From the NCBI RefSeq assembly GCF_004664715.2, contig NC_051069.1:872001-936000 (forward strand): a DNA stretch of 64,000 bases. The letters are read 5' to 3'. Under the pieces are notes generated by a model. That model was not told the origin of the DNA and ran no database searches. It saw only the letters and a list, made by a program, of their open reading frames with translations. Each line of letters starts with the position of its first letter. Within the stretch, counting starts at the first letter, position 1. Both the position numbers and the translations under genes were made by a program. Positions 1-9,990 of the stretch are shown here, one piece after another. Source of the stretch: Peromyscus leucopus. Taxonomy: Eukaryota > Chordata > Mammalia > Rodentia > Cricetidae.

Positions 1-208
1 AACCATGGCCAAGGACTCTCAAGACTCGAGGAGTCTGGAACGGGGCCTGGTGATGCAGACAAGCACTTGGGCTGTGGCCAGGGCAATAGTTCTGGGGCTG
101 CAAATAGCTGTGCAATGCGTGACAAGTCCTGTAACCTCTCTGGTCTTGAGTTCTTTCCTTTGCCAAATTGGTATCCTTCACTACTGAAATTCCCATCCAC
201 CACTAACT

Positions 209-329
209 AAGAAAACGCCCTACAGGCTTATCTACAGTGTGATCTTACAGAGGCATCTTCTCCATGGAGGCTCCCTCTCTGATGATTTTAGTTTGGGTCA
301 AGTTGACATAAAGCGAGCCAGCATAGCAC
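209..329. mobile_element. Rodent non-autonomous DNA-transposon-like repeat, terminal fragment
   Basis: The stretch with 'gccctacaggcttatctaca' and 'gtcaagttgacataaa' matches the end of a medium-copy rodent repeat. The same repeat type recurs, longer, at 21808. Family name not asserted. Confidence 0.5.
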
Positions 330-620
330 TGAATGATCCAGATTGTGAGTATTCAAGGCCAGTCAGGAATTGCTATGGCTCAGGAGGAGGGAGCGGGGCC
401 ACCCCAGGCCAAGGCTAGAGGATGGGGCGGCAGTGAGGAGGGTGGTGCTGAGCAGGAGAATGTCACTAGGATCCTCTCTGTACCAGGGCCCTTCCAAGTA
501 GGTATCAGAGCCACCAAGTCATAGCTACAGCCCCCGACAAAGCGGAGTGGACAGGGTGCGACCTCTGGCCTTCCCTGAGAGCAGGCTGTCACCACCAGGC
601 TCCCTCTCTGCAGGTGGTCC

Positions 621-622
<2 letters not shown>
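330..622. other. Unique sequence, nothing recognised
   Basis: GC-moderate DNA with short open frames on both strands that have no recognisable domain. I see no exon-like splice context. Confidence 0.4.

Positions 623-667
<45 letters not shown>
623..667. repeat. (GT)n microsatellite
   Basis: Uninterrupted GT dinucleotides, about 22 units. The sequence after it could be MIR-like. Confidence 0.97.
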
Positions 668-668
<1 letters not shown>

Positions 669-694
669 ACACAGTCACATATCCATGGAAAATG

Positions 695-810
695 TGGGTG
701 CTGGAGTCAGAATTTCTGGATGTGCAGAGCACTTGCTGTAGACCGGGGGACCCTGGGCAGAAAATCTTGAACGTTCTAATGTGAGTCTTTCCCTCCTTGA
801 GATTGGGGCT
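695..810 (+). mobile_element. Possible MIR fragment
   Basis: The order 'ggagtcagaatttctgga', a central 'accctgggcaga' and a pyrimidine-rich tail resembles the core of an old MIR SINE. It is highly diverged, so this is tentative. Confidence 0.28.
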
Positions 811-1377
811 TTACTCAGGGTCTAGAAAAAAGAACATGTGGCTGGAAAGGGGAGACCAGTTACACTGAGCACAGTCGTACGTCCCTAACTCTCCCAACCT
901 GACTCTCAAAGTTGGGGATACTGGCGGGTGGACCTAACTCAGGGGCAGAAGGCACCAGGTCCCTTGGGAACCCAAATCTAGCAGTGACTGGGGCGTTTGC
1001 CTAATCCTTCCTCCTTCAGAGCTGAGAGCCCAGGGCAAAGGCGTTGTGGGCTTCAGGACTGTGGGGCACTACCTAGACATTCACCTTCAGTCTGGCTCCT
1101 GGATTGTGCCCAGGCCTTTGGATACTCCAGTTCCCCTGGGGAAGCAAACCTCAGCTTGTGGTTTTGTGTTTGCTGAGACTGCCACCCAGCACTCTATTAT
1201 CCTGGTGCTAAAACCCCCTTCCACCAGACACACCAGGCTTCCCAGCCTTCTTCTCCAACCCTCTCTCCCCAGTGAGTGCATCCTGGGGAGCTGGGGTGAG
1301 GATGAGAGAGTGAGTATAGGCTCGAGAGGCAAAGTTAGAAGAGGCAAAGTTCTTGGGAAGTATAGAGCAAAATCAGG
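811..1377. other. Unique sequence, nothing recognised
   Basis: No SINE signature or exon signature seen. Overlapping open frames of about 115 residues on the two strands lack recognisable motifs and are probably chance. Confidence 0.4.
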
Positions 1378-1437
1378 GGCTGGCATGTAGCTCAGTTGGT
1401 AGAGTGCTTGTCCAGTGTGGTGAGAGGCCCAAGCAGA
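1378..1437 (+). mobile_element. ID-type SINE 5' fragment
   Basis: 'tagctcagttggtagagtgc' is the tRNA-derived A-box region of an ID/B4-type SINE. The remainder of the element is not recognisable. Confidence 0.45.
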
Positions 1438-1699
1438 CGCCATGACAGGCTGCTTAGTCTTCTCTCTCAGAGATCAGGCCTCAATTTCAGTTTCCTGAGA
1501 CTTGAGCAAGCAGTTTCTGGGAGGGCCGTGAACAAAAGACATAGTCCTTGCAGTAGCTCCCTTTCTGCACGTACTCTGACTGTTCAAGGTTCAGCCAGTT
1601 GTTTACTGTCTGGGACCCCTCACCAACTTAGAGCTACGTGCATAGGTCAATGTGAACTCGTGAGGCCAGCCAGCCTCCATGGCAGCTCAAGGACAGAGC

Positions 1700-1990
1700 A
1701 TGGGACTTGTCCAGGCCTGCCCAAAAATGATAACTGTAACCTCCAACTAGTAAATTCACAGGTTACACACCCTCACCCAATCATATGACGCAAAACAAAA
1801 GCTGGTACCACCCTGCTTCCGGTTTTTCCCTTTAAAAACCCCTCACCCTGGGAGCTCAGGGCCGTCCTCCTCCACCCGCTGTGTCGAGTGTTGGACACGG
1901 ACCAAGCCCGGGCTTGCTTGTTATCAATAAACCCCTGTGTGTTTTGCATCGGATATCGGCTCTGTGGTGGTCTTGTTCGGGGTGGTAGCT
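1700..1990 (+). mobile_element. Solo LTR, gamma-ERV (ERV1)-like
   Basis: The layout is that of a retroviral LTR: a TATA-like tttaaaaacc at 1831, then a promoter-proximal R-like region with 'gctcagggccgtcctcc'. A polyadenylation signal AATAAA lies at 1926, followed by a U5-like 'tctgtggtggtctt' stretch. No primer-binding site or internal viral genes follow, so it is a solo LTR. The left edge is uncertain and could begin nearer 1580. Exact family not asserted. Confidence 0.6.
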
Positions 1991-2214
1991 TTGCCCTGGC
2001 CCTGTGGCCAGAAGGCTCCAAGCTGTGATGACTCAGTTTCCATCTTGACCTCAGCCCTGCTGGGGATAGACCAAAACTCACACATCCCATTTGGGAAAGA
2101 TGGGTCACTGATCTAGGACACCCAGGCTTGAGTCATAGGACCAGGTACTGTGATTGACACTGTGTGGGAGACCGCACAAATCCCACAAGAAAACTGGGTA
2201 TCTCCACCCAGGCA
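1991..2214. other. Unique sequence, nothing recognised
   Basis: No repeat or exon signature identified between the LTR and the MIR-like fragment. Confidence 0.35.
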
Positions 2215-2330
2215 GACCACGGCTAAGGCGCTTGAATACCTCTCCTAAATCCTGTAAATAATAGGTTGTCAAAATGGGATTTGAGCCCAAATCCCTTCAT
2301 CTTGAGTCCAGTGTTCTTTCCATAATACAC
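2215..2330 (-). mobile_element. MIR-like fragment
   Basis: 'aaaatgggatttgagcccaa' followed by 'agtccagtgttctttcc' matches the reverse complement of the conserved MIR tRNA-core junction. It is diverged, as expected for a pre-eutherian SINE. Confidence 0.42.
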
Positions 2331-2455
2331 CCAGGGGCAGTGCCTCGGCACTTCAGTGTTTACAGAGGTAAAAAGCCTTTCATTTTATTCTCAGTCCTTC
2401 CAATTGAAATTCCAACGTCTTCAGACTTATGGTGCTGGAGGAGCTACTCCAGACA

Positions 2456-2474
2456 TGACCACCAGGTGGCGCCA
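2456..2474 (+). promoter_or_regulatory. Candidate CTCF binding motif
   Basis: 'tgaccaccaggtggcgcca' fits the CTCF core (CCASYAGRKGGCRS) with no core mismatch that I can see. It sits in otherwise unique sequence beside an old MIR-like fragment. A motif match only suggests occupancy and possible insulator or loop-anchor function. Confidence 0.5.
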
Positions 2475-3754
2475 CCACACAACAGCTGATGAATCATCCC
2501 AAGGGTTCAATGCTGTGCAGAATGCTCAGATGAGTTCACTGAGGCTGGATCCATACTGGCTTGATCATGCAGTGCCAGCCTGATTTGTTAATAAGGGCAC
2601 GAGAACCGGTCCACTTACTAAGCCATCTAGTTGACAAAGATTTCTATTTTCCTTGTTAGGTCTTTGGGCTTGGCTGTGTCTGAATGTATTCTCCTTTCTT
2701 GTCTGGAGGCACACGTACGGAGCAGGGATCTTTCATGAAGCACCCCCCACACACACCATGACCTAAGATGGTTGTCAATCAGGGCTGGAGGTGGAAGGTC
2801 AGAGGTCATACATAGGCAGTGCACATAGGCAGTGCACATAGGCAGTGCACGATGGCCTGCATCTCTGTCTCAGGGGGCTTGGAGAGCTACGGGCTTAGAT
2901 GGCTGGAGGGGAGGAAAGACTGGCCGTCCCCCTCACACAGGTGGTGACGGAAATCTTCTTCACTGGCCACTTGATTCTAGGATTTTGGAAGCTCCTAGAG
3001 AGAGGTCTTATGCCACCAGGCTGCCTCTGACTTGGCCTTAGAAATGCCCATTATAGAGGAGGCCCAGTAGAGAGAGGAGAAGCAGGAAGTCAAAACCTCC
3101 CAGAGCTGACTTGGAGGAGAGAATGCAGCTGTCCCCCTGGTGACATCACCCTGGGACTACCTACCACGAGTATGACCTGCCCCAAACTTCTTTAGGGGGC
3201 AGGCAATGAGTCACTGAGGTGTCACTGGTCTTAAAAACCTACTTCCTGTTACATGGGGAAGTCTGATGTATGTCAAGGGTCAGGAGAGGGGTCAGGGCCT
3301 CCCAGGGCCCAGGCAGTCGCTGATAAGGCAATGTGGCAGTTCAGGCAGTCCACACTGGGGAAGGACTTCCAGGGATGCTAAGGAGCGTGGCTTCCTGCCC
3401 AGGCCAGGCAGCAGCTCGACTGACATCACCCTGACTGTGGGTGGCGAGGGCTCAGTGACCCAGGCCCTTCCTCTTCACTCCAGTGAGGGCCAGTGTCCTT
3501 GCCCCCTTCCCCTCCCCTCCCCAACCCTCCACATCTCTCCCTCCAACCCTGCTCTCCTCTCAGAGGGAGAACCCAGTTCTCCACCGACACTTGGCAGCTT
3601 ACGTTGGCTCCAAGACCTCAGCCCAGAGTTAGTGCAGAGAAGGTATCCACAGGAAGGAAAGCGGGATGCCGGGAAAGACACCGCGCTGGTTGAAAACAAC
3701 CACGAAGTGCCACACGGGCCTTTGTGAGTTACAGGGTAAGAGACGCTTCCCAAA
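2475..3754. other. Unique stretch with scattered regulatory-like motifs
   Basis: Around 3100-3260 there is an ETS-like 'acttcctgtt' and an AP-1-like 'tgagtcact'. A plus-strand frame of about 150 residues (3266-3727) is proline/serine-rich without a domain and is not convincing as coding. Confidence 0.35.
2811..2850. repeat. 13-bp tandem repeat, three copies
   Basis: The unit 'cataggcagtgca' is repeated three times head to tail without a mismatch. Confidence 0.95.
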
Positions 3755-3860
3755 GCACACCCCCGGCATCTTAGCGTTTGGGAGGCAGAATCAGCAGGGC
3801 TGATAGGTGAGGCCACAGTGGGCTGTAGAGAAGAAAGCTGTCTCAGAACAAGCAACACAA
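3755..3860 (+). mobile_element. Old B1-like SINE
   Basis: 'tttgggaggcagaatcagca' and a terminal 'agctgtctcagaacaagc' keep the B1 order, but the left half is decayed. Confidence 0.42.
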
Positions 3861-3934
3861 AACCAAAGAGAGACCTTTAAAAAGAACTATCTCAGGATGA
3901 TCAGGAGACATCTGTGAGATACTGAGTATTTTAT

Positions 3935-4116
3935 TCTTTTTCTTTCTTTCTTTCTTCCTTTCTTTGTTTTTTTGAGACAGAGTTTCTCTGTGTAGTTTTG
4001 GTGCCTGTCCTGGAAATCACTCTGTAGACCAGTCTAGTCTCGAACTCACAGAGATCTACCTGGCTCTGCCTCCTGAGTGCTGGGATTATAGGCGTGTGCC
4101 ACCACTGCCCAGTGTA
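3935..4116 (-). mobile_element. B1 SINE with pyrimidine-rich tail
   Basis: Reverse-complement B1 from 'gagacagagtttctctgtgt' to 'gggattataggcgtgtgcca'. It carries the cricetid-type 'ttttggtgcctgtcctgg' variant. The poly(A) tail appears here as a TTTC-rich run on the left. Confidence 0.9.
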
Positions 4117-4142
4117 TTTTATTCTTTTAAAATTAGTGCATG

Positions 4143-4144
<2 letters not shown>

Positions 4145-4195
<51 letters not shown>
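4145..4195. repeat. (GT)n microsatellite
   Basis: About 25 uninterrupted GT units, adjoining the tail side of a minus-strand B2/B3 SINE. Confidence 0.97.
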
Positions 4196-4196
<1 letters not shown>

Positions 4197-4361
4197 CGGG
4201 CATTGTGTGCAAGTATGTACAGTGTCCTTGGAGACCAGAAAGGGGGCTGATATGGAGGAGCCGGAGTCACAGCCCAGCACAGGTGCTGAGAACCAAACAC
4301 GGCCCTCCGCAAGAGCAGTATGAGCTCTTCACTCCGGAGCCACCTCTGCAGCCCAAGCCCT
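4197..4361 (-). mobile_element. B2/B3 SINE
   Basis: Reverse-complement B2/B3: 'accagaaagggggctgatat' then 'gagccacctctgcagccc' at the head. The neighbouring GT run is probably its expanded A/C-rich tail. Confidence 0.72.
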
Positions 4362-4392
4362 GAATAAAATGCTGTTTTTAAAAAATGCTAGA

Positions 4393-4582
4393 GGGCTGGT
4401 GAGGTGGTTCAGAGAGCCCTGGCTGCTCTTCCAGAGGACCTGGGTTCAATTTCCAGCACCCACACGGCAGCTCACAACTGTCTGGAACTCCAGTTCCAGG
4501 GGTCTGACATCTTCACACAGACAGGCATGCAGGCAAAACACCAACACACATAAAGTAAAAATAAATAAATTATTTAAAAAGT
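4393..4582 (+). mobile_element. B2/B3 SINE
   Basis: Runs from 'gggctggtgaggtggttcag' through 'ctcttccagaggacctgggt' to an 'ataaataaatta' tail. It lies head to head with the preceding minus-strand copy. Confidence 0.82.
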
Positions 4583-4929
4583 ACTATAACTTATTTCAAA
4601 GAGGTTGAAAAGAACCGTATTGAGGAATTATTGCTGTGTTCAGGAGAAAAAAAATTCCCTATTATACAATCTGAGCAACACCTTACGGAGAGTCCCAAAG
4701 CCGAAGGGCTCTTTTTGGGTAAGAAAGCGCAGTGTTACCATAAAACCTCGTAAGTGGACCTCTGCGCGTGCAGAAGCGCTTTTTTCTTCTCTTTCTTACT
4801 TAATTGGGATTTAAAGGGCTCTGAGTATTTTTACATGTTCAGTAGGATACGAACAGCTCGAAGCTCTTTCAGGCTTCCGTTTCTAAATTCCAGTCTGTAA
4901 AAAACGATGCCAGTTCCCAGGTATAATGG
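4583..4929. other. Unique sequence, nothing recognised
   Basis: A/T-rich unique DNA. No repeat or exon signature seen. Confidence 0.35.
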
Positions 4930-5230
4930 TATGTGTCCTTCCTTTAACCGGCCAAGTGCTGACCCCGGTCTCTCAGAATGTGACTATGGCACGGTCCTTT
5001 AAAGAGGTCATTACCTGCGGGATGAAGTCATGTGCCTGGGCTCTAATTCAACAAGCCTGGTGACCTTATAAAAAGAGATTAGGGGACACAGAGAGAGAGA
5101 GAGACAGAGACACACAGGGACAGAGAAGCTCTACGACATGGGGAAAGTAAAGCCAATTTTAAGCTGAAGCAAGGGCCTGAGCCCAAGCCACCTCTGCTGA
5201 TTCTGTATCTCCGGCTTGTGGCCCCAGCAC
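4930..5230 (+). mobile_element. MaLR-type (MLT1-like) ancient LTR
   Basis: 'ctcagaatgtgactatggca', 'ctttaaagaggtcatta' and 'ccttataaaaagagattagg' follow the order of an old eutherian MaLR LTR. A TATA-like 'cttataaaaag' marks its promoter. A GA/CA-rich stretch near 5090 interrupts the match. Confidence 0.52.
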
Positions 5231-5889
5231 CGTTTACCGCCCACCCCTCCCCCAGGTCTTTTGTAATGGAGGGCCCCAACATCCACCCCCGGAGATACCC
5301 AGGAAAGGGAGAGGCATAGAGACAGGTAACGAAGACAGCCTTTCTACAGGACAAATCCCTTTCCCCAGAACTATCTGCAACTTGTCTCCTGAAAGCAGCC
5401 GTTTGCCCTGAGGGAGAGGATGATGGGTGTTCAGACCCCGTACACCTTCTTGCCATGCGGCGGTCTGTGGCCGCAGAGTGACCGTCATCCTTCTGAGCGC
5501 CTCCTGTCTTAGACAGTAATGGCCGGTGCTAACCAAGGCCCCCCGTGGGGACTCGGCTGGGGAGAAATGACCAGAGAGACCCAGCCTCTCTGCAGAGCTC
5601 TGCGTAGGTGTCAGGAACCAGTGAAGGTGGCTGGGGGTGGGAAGACTTGGGCAAGCCCAGACAGATGCTGGGGTGACCTCCAGGACTCGGTGGCTGCAGT
5701 GAGCTTGACAAGGACCCTCAGGCGGAAAACCCCTGTTGGAAGGAAAAACTGCTAAAGAAGGCCATTGTGAGGGCCAGGCAGGCCTTCTCTTCCCCAGGGG
5801 GTCTCACTGAGGTCAGGCTGACCACACCTGGGGGTGGGGGTGGGGCCTCCCTCAACCAGCACTCCATTTAAAGGACAGTAGCTCACTAA
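5231..5889. other. Unique sequence, nothing recognised
   Basis: Moderately GC-rich. Overlapping short frames on both strands show no conserved domain. Confidence 0.35.
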
Positions 5890-6183
5890 ATGGATAAGTG
5901 TGTAACCGTGTGCAGTGTTTGTGTAGGGGTCAGAAGTCACCCTCAAATCTCATTCCTCAGCCATCATCACCTTGACTTTTGAGACAGGATCTCTCACTGG
6001 GACCTGGGGCCTAAATATTAGGGTAGGGCGACTGGCCAGAAATCCCCAGGAATCCTTCTGTCTCAACCTCCCCAAACCTGGCATCATAAACATGAGCCAC
6101 CATGCCTGGCTTTTCTGTGGGTGCTGGGGATAAAACCCCAGTCCTCAGGCTCAAAGCAGCAAGAATTGTATCCCCTGGGTCAC
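5890..6183 (-). mobile_element. B4-type SINE
   Basis: 'tgagacaggatctctcactg' is the reverse complement of a B1-derived half. It is followed by an ID-like half ending 'tgctggggataaaaccccag'. The fused order is that of B4, with noticeable divergence. Confidence 0.58.
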
Positions 6184-6214
6184 CCCCAGAGCTTTCCTTT
6201 GCTTCGAAAACAAA

Positions 6215-6388
6215 GAGTTGAGCAGGCTTGAGGGCACTCACCCTTAATCCCAGCACTCAGGAGGCAGAGACAGGAGGATCTCTGGGAGTTTGAGGCCAGC
6301 CTGGTGTACATTGTGAATTCCAGGTCACCCAGGGTTACATAGTAAGATCCCCATCTCAAACAAACAAACAAACAAGCAAATAAATAAA
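6215..6388 (+). mobile_element. B1/B4-type SINE
   Basis: 'cccttaatcccagcactcag' through 'gtttgaggccagcctggtgt' to a (CAAA)n tail. The head is degenerate. Confidence 0.75.
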
Positions 6389-6479
6389 ACAGCTCATGCA
6401 TAATAGTGTTTTTTTGGTAATTAATTTGTGTGGATGAACTAGGTGTTTCCAACATGGGGAAATTTTCTGGGGCAGGTGG

Positions 6480-6835
6480 CAAATTCTAGCATTTATAACT
6501 GTGTGTGTGTGCATCAGATTCTCAGGCCAAGGAGAAAAATTAATTACCTTAGAGCCATGTTCCTGGGCAGCTGGTGCCTGCCGGCACCTTTTCCTGCTAT
6601 AAAACCTTATTAATTTGAAATCTAAAGGACAAAAGGCAAGTTCCTCAGCAGCCCCCTCCCCTGCACCTCCCAGGCGCAGCTAATCTTAACACTTTTATTA
6701 ACTGGTACTAAGGTTCTTGTCGGCTAAGAACTCGCAGGCCCTCTGAAACAGTCTCTCTTTTTAATTAACCGAGTTTAAAATAATGAGTCTTGATTGCAAT
6801 TTGGTATGATTTAATCAACTCTACCTTAAGCCTCT
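6480..6835. promoter_or_regulatory. Candidate conserved regulatory block
   Basis: Unique AT-rich DNA with several homeodomain-type TAATTA/TTAATTA cores (near 6540, 6610, 6771) and a C/EBP-like 'ttgcaat' (about 6795). It has no SINE sequence. Its look is that of a conserved non-coding element, but conservation cannot be tested here. Confidence 0.3.
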
Positions 6836-6965
6836 TTACACACTCAGGGCATCCTCAGACACTCGGCTTCTCTGAAGGACCCCTTGAGTGGCTCTTCTGG
6901 ATGGCAGTGTGTGGGACCCTGGGAGTCGGGCTCCTCCCTAAGCCATGCCAACCCTGCTACCTCTT

Positions 6966-7016
6966 CCTTTCCCTTCTTCCTTCCTTCCTTCCTTCCTTCC
7001 TTCCTTTCTTTTCTTC

Positions 7017-7068
<52 letters not shown>

Positions 7069-7229
7069 TTTCTTTTTTTTTTTTGGTTTTTCGAGACAGG
7101 GTTTCTCTGTGTTATTTTGGTGCCTGTCCTGCATCTCGCTCTGTAGACCAGGCTGGCCTCGAACTCACAGAGATCTGCCTGGCTCTGCCTCCTGAGTGCT
7201 GGGATTAAAGGCATGCACCACCGCCCGGC
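6966..7229 (-). mobile_element. B1 SINE with 119-bp pyrimidine tail
   Basis: A clean reverse-complement B1 occupies the right part ('cgagacagggtttctctgtg' to 'gcatgcaccaccgcccggcc'). The left 119 bp is TTCC/TTTC repeat, the expanded poly(A) tail on the opposite strand. It has the cricetid-type 'gtgcctgtcctgcatctcgc' variant. Confidence 0.92.
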
Positions 7230-8228
7230 CCCCTTCCCTTTCTGAGTGCCGGCCCTCTCATCAGCAGGCTTGGTCCCTTCTCCTCTCAAATCCCACAGGC
7301 TCCTCTGCAGAAAACCTTCCCACAGTTTCTGCTGTAACTGGAGTTCACAGAGATCCAGGGCTTGGTAGAGTGACCTTAGCTGTAGCCATGGCTACATGGA
7401 GGATGAAGCAGAAGGGATGTAGGAGTCCAGGGCAAGAGACTGTGTGCCCAGCTCTGCCCTGCTTCCTACCGATTCAAGCAGAGAATGTCCGCTAATATTT
7501 GTTGCGTAAACAAAAGTTAGGAACTAGGCTCCCCCCACCCCCAGCCCCGTGTACTCCAGCCTAGCCATCAGACCGAAGCGACACACCCCCAAGCCTGCTG
7601 GGCCCCAACATCCCGTCATTTTACACCACTGTGCCCTGTGGCCGTATCCTGGCTCTCACCCTGTCCTCCTCCGGTGCAGCTGTGGTTCTAGGTACAGACG
7701 CTGGAAGGATTTTTACCCCACACCACAGGCCACCTGTGCTCCTCTCCCTGACTGGGCCACGGGACTCCGGAGAAAAGCCAAGCGTTCTCATGCCTTCTGA
7801 GACCCACTGGAGAACGTGCAATTGAGGGATGGAGACCGAGCCGTGGGAGATGATCCTGAGGGTTGGGGGGCTGTGGGTCAGGAGCCCCATTAGTCAAAAC
7901 TGAAGGGCAGAATGTGTATGAAGGGGCCGGGGACAAACCAGGGACCAGGGAAGCCGGGTGATCAGAGGTGGGAAGCTGAAGAAGATGGTCGGGGTATATA
8001 TAAGGATCCCTGGTCCTAAAAATGACCTGGGTCTCCCATGGTCCTCACTGTGAGACCCTTAGGAGGTCTCATGGTAAACCTTCCTCTTCATCAGAGTGGC
8101 TGGAGCGACCTCTGTTCCCACCAATGAAAGAGCCAATCATACCTGTTGGCTGGTCCTGGAGCGACTCAGAGGCAGAGATTTAAGTATTCAATTTTCATCA
8201 TTCCCTACAGCACTGGGACACAGATTCC

Positions 8229-8230
<2 letters not shown>
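7230..8230. other. Unique stretch with an isolated TATA-like box
   Basis: No repeat seen. 'ggggtatatataaggatcc' (7991-8009) is a good TATA-box match. No CpG island or exon follows, so it may be an old LTR remnant or chance. Confidence 0.35.

Positions 8231-8275
<45 letters not shown>
8231..8275. repeat. (GT)n microsatellite
   Basis: About 22 GT units, followed by a short decayed SINE-like remnant ('ttgggcttgaattcact'). Confidence 0.97.
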
Positions 8276-8276
<1 letters not shown>

Positions 8277-8320
8277 CAGAGTCACATCCATCCCAGGTTG
8301 GGCTTGAATTCACTTATAGA

Positions 8321-9340
8321 CAAAGATGAACAAAACTTATTTGTTAATTAAAACTAATCAGGAGTGAGCTCACAAACGAAATTTCAAATAAGGCCTAGCC
8401 CCAGCCCCGTGTATGGCCAGGCTGGCCTCGGCTCATGGCTGTCTGCATTTGGCTATCTCCGCCCTGCGGTGCAGCAGACCCTTCCAGACACAGGCCTCCC
8501 TGTGCCTGGGACCACTTGGCCTGGCTTCACCACGATCGCCAATGAAGAGAGTCGGCTTCTCTGGATCAAGGCATAAAGAACGGAGGACTGCACCAAGACC
8601 GACGATTTAAAGCGGCCCCAAGACAGACCGTTGTGTGAGGAGAGAAGCAAATGTCTGGCAGAACTCAGGTCACGGAAGCATAGTTTGCCTCTAGGTCGAA
8701 AGAGGGAAACTTCTATGGAGGAGACATGGCTGGGAGCCCAGCAAAGGCCATTTGCAGGCTGAGTTCAGAGACCAGGCTTCGCAGGGAAGCAGCCTTGGTG
8801 TTGGGCCCTGGGGTTCCTCCTTGAAGTCCCTTTGCAGTGTGAACTCTCATCATCTGTGTCAGAGGAAAGTGAGAGACTATCGGAAAGGCTTAGCCAATGG
8901 GGAGGACTGAGCCCAGGCCACCCAGGCAGGCTCTGCCGCCCTTGCACTCGGGAGTCATTAGTGGTGCCCTCGGAGTTAGGTGGCTGGGAAATTCAGTTCT
9001 TGGAGTTGAGCTGAGCTCTGGGGAGTGGATATACTTCAGCCACAAGATCAGCGCCTGTTTTCTGAGTTCTAGTCTTGTTGAGAAAAATTCTAAAAAAAAA
9101 TGTCCCCAGTTAGCCTTGAATCAGGCTGCAGGAGCTACGAGATGACGTTAGGAGCCCAGATCCATCTGAGGTCGACATCAAGGAGCTCACAGTGTGCTAC
9201 ACTGATAACTGGGTGTCCTGGTCTTCAGAAAATATCTAAGTGATGCTCATTACCCCGGGCCTGGACTCATCTCCCGCTTCCATTTCTCTAAAATACCAGG
9301 GTCAAGTCAGGCCTTGCTGATCTTCATCTTTATTTTGTTT
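8321..9340. other. Unique sequence, nothing recognised
   Basis: Mixed GC content. Short open frames on both strands lack motifs. No convincing splice pair or repeat found. Confidence 0.35.
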
Positions 9341-9493
9341 TATTTTTGGTTTTTCAAGACCGAGTTTCTCTGTGTAGCCCTAGCTATCCTGGAACTTGAT
9401 CTATAGACCAGGCTGGCCTCGAACTCACAGAGCTCTACCTGGCTCTGCCTCCCAAGTGCTGGGATTAAAGATGTGGGCTACCATACCCAGCTT
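9341..9493 (-). mobile_element. B1 SINE
   Basis: Reverse-complement B1 from 'tttttcaagaccgagtttct' to 'gtgctgggattaaagatgtg', nearly full length, with a T-rich tail side. Confidence 0.92.
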
Positions 9494-9807
9494 CCATTTT
9501 TGATATTTCAGACAAGACTTTCTTCAAGATATGTTTTCTATCAGGCCTGTAATTCCTTCCTAAAAATAGTCAGACTAGAAATCCAAGCCTCATTAAGCAG
9601 GCCAATAAAGAGGTCTCTGATGACTTCCTTATTTCAGGAAAGCTTGATTTAATTATTTCCACTCAGGAAAATGTCATGCTGGACAAGTCCTACCCTAGTC
9701 CCCAAGTGAACTCCAGGAAGAAACAAAGGAAAAGACATCTCCGTGTATACTGAGCCAAGGGGGGAGAGGACCCCACATTCCCCAGAATGAGCTTCAACAA
9801 TTTAGTA
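9494..9807. other. Unique sequence, nothing recognised
   Basis: AT-leaning DNA between the B1 and the DNA transposon relic. No feature supported. Confidence 0.35.
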
Positions 9808-9990
9808 CAGTTACATGCCACGTAACAACTTAGTCAGCCACATATCAGTGGTTTCACAAGATGACATTGCCCTCAACATCATGGAGGCCTTTGTGTAAGC
9901 AACACTTCGATGTTTATACAATGACAGAATCTCATAGTGATGTATTTCGAATCCCGTATCCCTACTGTCAGGTGATGCATGATTGTGACC
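9808..9990. mobile_element. Ancient DNA transposon relic (MITE-like deletion derivative)
   Basis: The left end 'acagttacatgccacgtaac' and right end 'tcaggtgatgcatgattgt' are diverged inverted termini. They resemble a eutherian DNA transposon whose ends read 'acagtcatgcgccacataac'. The internal transposase region is missing. Superfamily (hAT-like) is from memory. Confidence 0.5.

Noticed and set aside
3266..3727. Plus-strand 153-residue frame as a coding exon
   Set aside because: Proline/serine-rich low-complexity product, no splice signals of note and no domain, so not supported.
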